Assembly: GCF_012926505.1 (NCBI RefSeq)
Contig: NZ_JABBNT010000005.1
Span: 310,001-374,000 of the forward strand
DNA from: Pacificispira spongiicola
GTDB taxonomy: Bacteria > Pseudomonadota > Alphaproteobacteria > UBA8366 > Aestuariispiraceae
Length of the DNA: 64,000 nucleotides
Direction: 5' to 3'
Below the pieces are notes generated by a model. That model saw nothing but the letters and a program-made list of their open reading frames with translations, was not told the DNA's origin and did not search any database. Position numbers and translations under genes: made by a program. Positions 61,198 through 64,000 of the stretch are shown piece after piece (the first letter of the stretch is position 1; every line of letters begins with the position of its first letter).

Positions 61198-62310
61198 CTA
61201 TTCCACTTCGGCGCGTTTGTCGATCCGTACGGCGATATTTCTGCCCTTGCGCCCCATTGTGCCGGTGAACATGGGCATACTGCCGCAACGCAATTGCACC
61301 GGTGTTTCCGGCGTCGCCTGCAGCGGCAGGAACATGCCTTCCTCCCAATCCAGCACCTCGCCCAAGCTCATGCTGACCTCGTCGAGCACCGCCTCGATCG
61401 GCACTTCCGTGAACCAGAGTTCCGTCGCAAGGTGGTTTTCCCAGATGGAATCGCGACCGAATTTTTCCCCCATGAACATCTGCAGCAGAAGCTCACGCAC
61501 GGGTTCCAGCGTCGCATAGGGCAGCAGCAGTTCCAGGCGGCCGCCGCGATCTTCCATATCGATGCGCAGACGCGCCAGGATCGCCGCGTTGGCGGGCCGC
61601 GCGATGGTGGCGAAACGCGGGTTCGTTTCCAGCCGGTCGAACCGCATGCTGACGGAGGATAGCGGATCGAACGCCGCCGACAGATCCGTCAGCACGACAT
61701 TGATCATGCGTTCGACAAGATTGCGTTCGATCGTCGTGTAGGGTCGGCCTTCGATACGCATCGCCGCCGTTCCCCGACGCCCGCCCAGCAGCACGTCGAC
61801 GATGGAATAGATCAGTGAGGAATCGATGGTGATGAGGCCGTAGTTGTCCCATTCCTCCGCCTTGAACACGGTAAGCATCGCCGGCAACGGGATGGAATTC
61901 AGATAATCCCCAAAGCGGATGGACGTAATATTGTCCAGGCTGACTTCCACGTTGTCGGAGGTGAAGTTACGAAGGCTGGTCGACATCATCCGGACCAGAC
62001 GGTCGTAGACGATTTCCAACATCGGCAGGCGTTCATAGGACACCATGCCGGAATCGATGATCGCCTCGATCCCCGATTTCGATCCGTCGTCGTCGCCGCC
62101 CTCCTGAAAGCCAAGGAGGCTGTCGATTTCGTCCTGATTCAGCACACGGGCGGAGCCACCGCCGCCGCCCATATCGTCGTCGCCTTCGGCCATCGCGGCC
62201 CATTCAGCCGCAAGGTCGTCCGCGTCCGCATCTCCATCCGCGCCGCCGCCGATATCTTCTTCGGCCATTGCGGCCCATTCGTCGGCCATTGCGTCCTGAT
62301 CGTCAGCCAT
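61198..62310 (-). CDS. fliM: Flagellar motor switch protein FliM
   Basis: A 370-aa C-ring protein. The CheY-binding motif LNQDEIDSLLGF lies at about residues 57-68, the CheC-like middle domain follows, and the SpoA domain (PVQLRCGSMPMFTGTMGRKGRNIAV) closes it. Before the CheY-binding motif is an unusual acidic, glycine-rich extension with two copies of EWAAMAE (11-17 and 36-42). FliM reverses motor direction on CheY-P binding. It follows fliL by 78 bp. Confidence 0.95.
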   Translation of the reverse strand: MADDQDAMADEWAAMAEEDIGGGADGDADADDLAAEWAAMAEGDDDMGGGGGSARVLNQDEIDSLLGFQEGGDDDGSKSGIEAIIDSGMVSYERLPMLEIVYDRLVRMMSTSLRNFTSDNVEVSLDNITSIRFGDYLNSIPLPAMLTVFKAEEWDNYGLITIDSSLIYSIVDVLLGGRRGTAAMRIEGRPYTTIERNLVERMINVVLTDLSAAFDPLSSVSMRFDRLETNPRFATIARPANAAILARLRIDMEDRGGRLELLLPYATLEPVRELLLQMFMGEKFGRDSIWENHLATELWFTEVPIEAVLDEVSMSLGEVLDWEEGMFLPLQATPETPVQLRCGSMPMFTGTMGRKGRNIAVRIDKRAEVE

Positions 62311-62388
62311 ACCTTGCTCGCTCGCGCTTCTTCGTAGTCAGACTTCCGAACACATAAAGCAATATCGGGGCCAAAAGCATTCCGGGCG

Positions 62389-62931
62389 CTATTGAACCAG
62401 CATCTTGACCAGCAGCAAATCCTTCACCGGCGTCGGCGCCACGATCTGCGAGACCCGCCGATACAACTCCTCCCTTATAAGGTAAGCGCCCTCGCTGCCG
62501 TTCAATTCCTCCGGCCGCAATTCGCGCAGGAAGACGTTGAACTCACTGACGATCTTGGGACGCAACTGCTCCACCGCCGCCACCGCTTCCTGATTTTCGA
62601 GTTCCAGCTGAATCTCGACGACCAGGAAATTCTTACGCGTGCCTGTGCCGCTCAAAGAGACGGTAATTTCTTCCATCGGATAGAAAATGCCGGGCGGCGT
62701 AACCTCCTGCGGGGCGGCATGATCTTCCGCGGGCGCCTCATGGTCCGCCGCGGCCTCCCCTTCCGGATGCTCTGCCTCGATCCCTAAAAGCGGATCCAGA
62801 AGACCCAATGCGAAAACGGCCCCCGCCGCGCCCCCCAACAACAGGACGGGCAGGACGATGAACAGGATCAGCTTCTTGCCGCTGACCTTTTTCTTTACCG
62901 GACCGCCTTCAAAATCGTCTTCGTCGCTCAT
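62389..62931 (-). CDS. fliL: Flagellar basal body protein FliL
   Basis: A 180-aa membrane protein. A basic cytoplasmic start (PVKKKVSGKK) precedes one membrane segment (LILFIVLPVLLLGGAAGAVFALGLL, about 21-45). An acidic histidine-rich linker (EHPEGEAAADHEAPAEDHAAPQE) and a stomatin-like periplasmic domain follow (FYPMEEITVSLSGTGTRKNFLVVEIQLEL). It encircles the stator and modulates motor function. It leads the minus-strand unit with fliM and diverges from flgF. Confidence 0.93.
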   Translation of the reverse strand: MSDEDDFEGGPVKKKVSGKKLILFIVLPVLLLGGAAGAVFALGLLDPLLGIEAEHPEGEAAADHEAPAEDHAAPQEVTPPGIFYPMEEITVSLSGTGTRKNFLVVEIQLELENQEAVAAVEQLRPKIVSEFNVFLRELRPEELNGSEGAYLIREELYRRVSQIVAPTPVKDLLLVKMLVQ

Positions 62932-63128
62932 CGCTTATTCCGTTTCCTTGCCTACCCGGCAGCGCCAACCCGGCAGCCGTTGCACGGCATATCCTGCCCG
63001 AAAGACCCTATCACAGGGCCACCGGATGCGAAAAACCTTCCCTGTCACCGGCGAGATATGTCTGCCCAGCCCGGCAACGATTTCAGAAAACCACCAACAA
63101 CCCATTGTTTCAAATGATTTTTTAAAAC

Positions 63129-63144
63129 TGGCACGCCCTTTGCT
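63129..63144 (+). promoter_or_regulatory. Sigma-54 promoter before flgF
   Basis: TGGCACG-CCCT-TTGCT is a perfect -24/-12 element, with GG and GC ten bases apart. It lies 81 bp before the flgF start and should also serve flgG and later genes outside the window. Confidence 0.9.
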
Positions 63145-63224
63145 GAGTGAGGGGCGAGAGAGCAGACGGCCAATCCTTGGAGAGGGGGCGGCCGGAAACG
63201 AAGAGAGAGAAAGGCGTCCGCGCC

Positions 63225-63953
63225 ATGGAGAATACTACCTATATCGGACTTTCCCGTCAGATCGGGTTGCGCAGAGCGATGGACGTGGTTGCCCACAATA
63301 TCGCGAACGCCAACACGCCGGCCTATAAGGCGGAACGGCTGGTCTTTCAGGAATATCTCGCCAAACCGGAACATTCCGAAAAGCTCTCCTTTGTCCAGGA
63401 TGTCGGCATGGCGCGAGACCAAAGCATCGGTCCGCTGACCACGACCGGGAACGACTTCGATGTCGCCATCACGGAAGAAGCCGGTTTCTTTGTCGTCGAT
63501 ACACCGCTCGGCGAACGCTACACCCGGCACGGCCGCTTTCAGTTGAGTGCCGATGGACAATTGGTCACCGGCGAAGGTTATCCGGTTCAAGGCGCCGCCG
63601 GGGCCATCAACATCCCGACGGATGAAGGCCGGATTTCCATTGCCGCGGACGGCACGATCTCGAATGAGAACGGCGTCCTGGGAAAATTGCAGGTCGTCGA
63701 CTTCGAAGACCCGCAACAATTGCGGAAGGCCGCCAACGGGTTGTTTTCCGCCCCGGACGGTGTGGAGCCGAACGATGTCGCAACGCCGTCCCTGGCCCAG
63801 GGAATGATTGAGGATTCGAACGTTCAGCCGATCCTGGAACTGACCCGGATGATGGATATCAACCGGACGCATGAAAGCGTCACCAAGTTCCTGCAACGCG
63901 AAGATGAGCGGATCAAGGACATGGTCGAGAAGCTGGGCAAGCCCGCAGCGTAA
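63225..63953 (+). CDS. flgF: Flagellar basal-body rod protein FlgF
   Basis: A 242-aa rod protein. The start MENTTYIGLSRQIGLRRAMDVVAHNIANANTPAYKAE is typical FlgF. FFVVDTPLGERYTRHGRFQLSADGQLVTGEGYPVQG forms the middle domain, and NVQPILELTRMMDINRTHESV the C-terminal helix. It forms the middle rod. ATG 63225 is chosen by family length; the frame from 63147 adds a basic leader reading through the transcript start. Spacing to the window edge leaves flgG presumably next. Confidence 0.93.
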   Translation: MENTTYIGLSRQIGLRRAMDVVAHNIANANTPAYKAERLVFQEYLAKPEHSEKLSFVQDVGMARDQSIGPLTTTGNDFDVAITEEAGFFVVDTPLGERYTRHGRFQLSADGQLVTGEGYPVQGAAGAINIPTDEGRISIAADGTISNENGVLGKLQVVDFEDPQQLRKAANGLFSAPDGVEPNDVATPSLAQGMIEDSNVQPILELTRMMDINRTHESVTKFLQREDERIKDMVEKLGKPAA

Positions 63954-64000
63954 CGACCTCTCGGTAACGCTTACCTGATCTGACACGAAACACGAACGAC

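Overview
The window looks like chromosomal DNA of a flagellated, sulfur-oxidising alphaproteobacterium, most likely in or near the Rhodospirillales. The evidence is high GC content by eye, CckA/CtrA-type regulation, sigma-54 flagellar promoters, the conserved orders lptF-lptG-lptD-surA-pdxA-rsmA and aminotransferase-hom-glpX-recJ, and a class I PHA synthase. No CRISPR array, insertion sequence, phage or plasmid gene was recognised. The only RNA gene found is a tRNA-Glu.

Region 1 (1-13.1 kb) is a nearly textbook sox cluster. Two YeeE/YedE sulfur transporters diverge at the left edge. A minus-strand unit, soxS - heme-binding protein - soxR, diverges from a long plus-strand run soxV-W-X-Y-Z-A-B-C-D followed by a two-heme cytochrome and a flavocytochrome c flavoprotein (soxE/soxF-like). 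SoxXA, YZ, B and CD form the complete thiosulfate-oxidising multienzyme set. SoxV, W and S supply periplasmic reductant, and SoxEF probably handles sulfide or polysulfide. SoxR is an ArsR-type repressor with the two-cysteine arrangement of persulfide sensors. AT-rich palindromes lie in the soxS-soxV and soxW-soxX gaps.

Region 2 (13.3-25 kb) holds a FecR-domain protein, a CHASE-PAS-PAS histidine kinase, tRNA-Glu, an isolated flgE with its own sigma-54 promoter, and a minus-strand housekeeping block (OmpA-type lipoprotein, aminotransferase, homoserine dehydrogenase, fructose bisphosphatase, recJ).

Region 3 (25-37 kb) has phaC, a single-domain response regulator, a double TerB-like protein, gatB, a pair of unrecognised paralogous membrane proteins (30.2-32.8 kb), a NUDIX hydrolase, sodB, a PAS protein, holC and pepA.

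Region 4 (37-46 kb) is the envelope-biogenesis operon lptF-lptG-lptD-surA-pdxA-rsmA facing recA, which has a probable LexA box.

Region 5 (46-64 kb) is flagellar. The minus-strand unit flgB-flgC-fliE-fliQ-fliR-flhB-cckA starts at a consensus sigma-54 promoter. A divergent unit, stand-alone FlhB C-terminal paralogue - fliO - fliP, follows a perfect CtrA-type site. Then come a large TPR protein and two MotB-like proteins, cheY, motE, a DUF6468-like membrane protein, fliM and fliL (all minus), and flgF (plus) behind another sigma-54 promoter. The master cell-cycle kinase gene cckA shares a unit with export-apparatus genes, and a likely target site of its own pathway lies in the same divergent region.

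The least explained parts are the membrane-protein pair at 30.2-32.8 kb, with long-looped hairpins in front of both genes, and the MotB-like/TPR module at 53.8-59.1 kb. All functional calls rest on motif recognition by eye; no similarity search was run.
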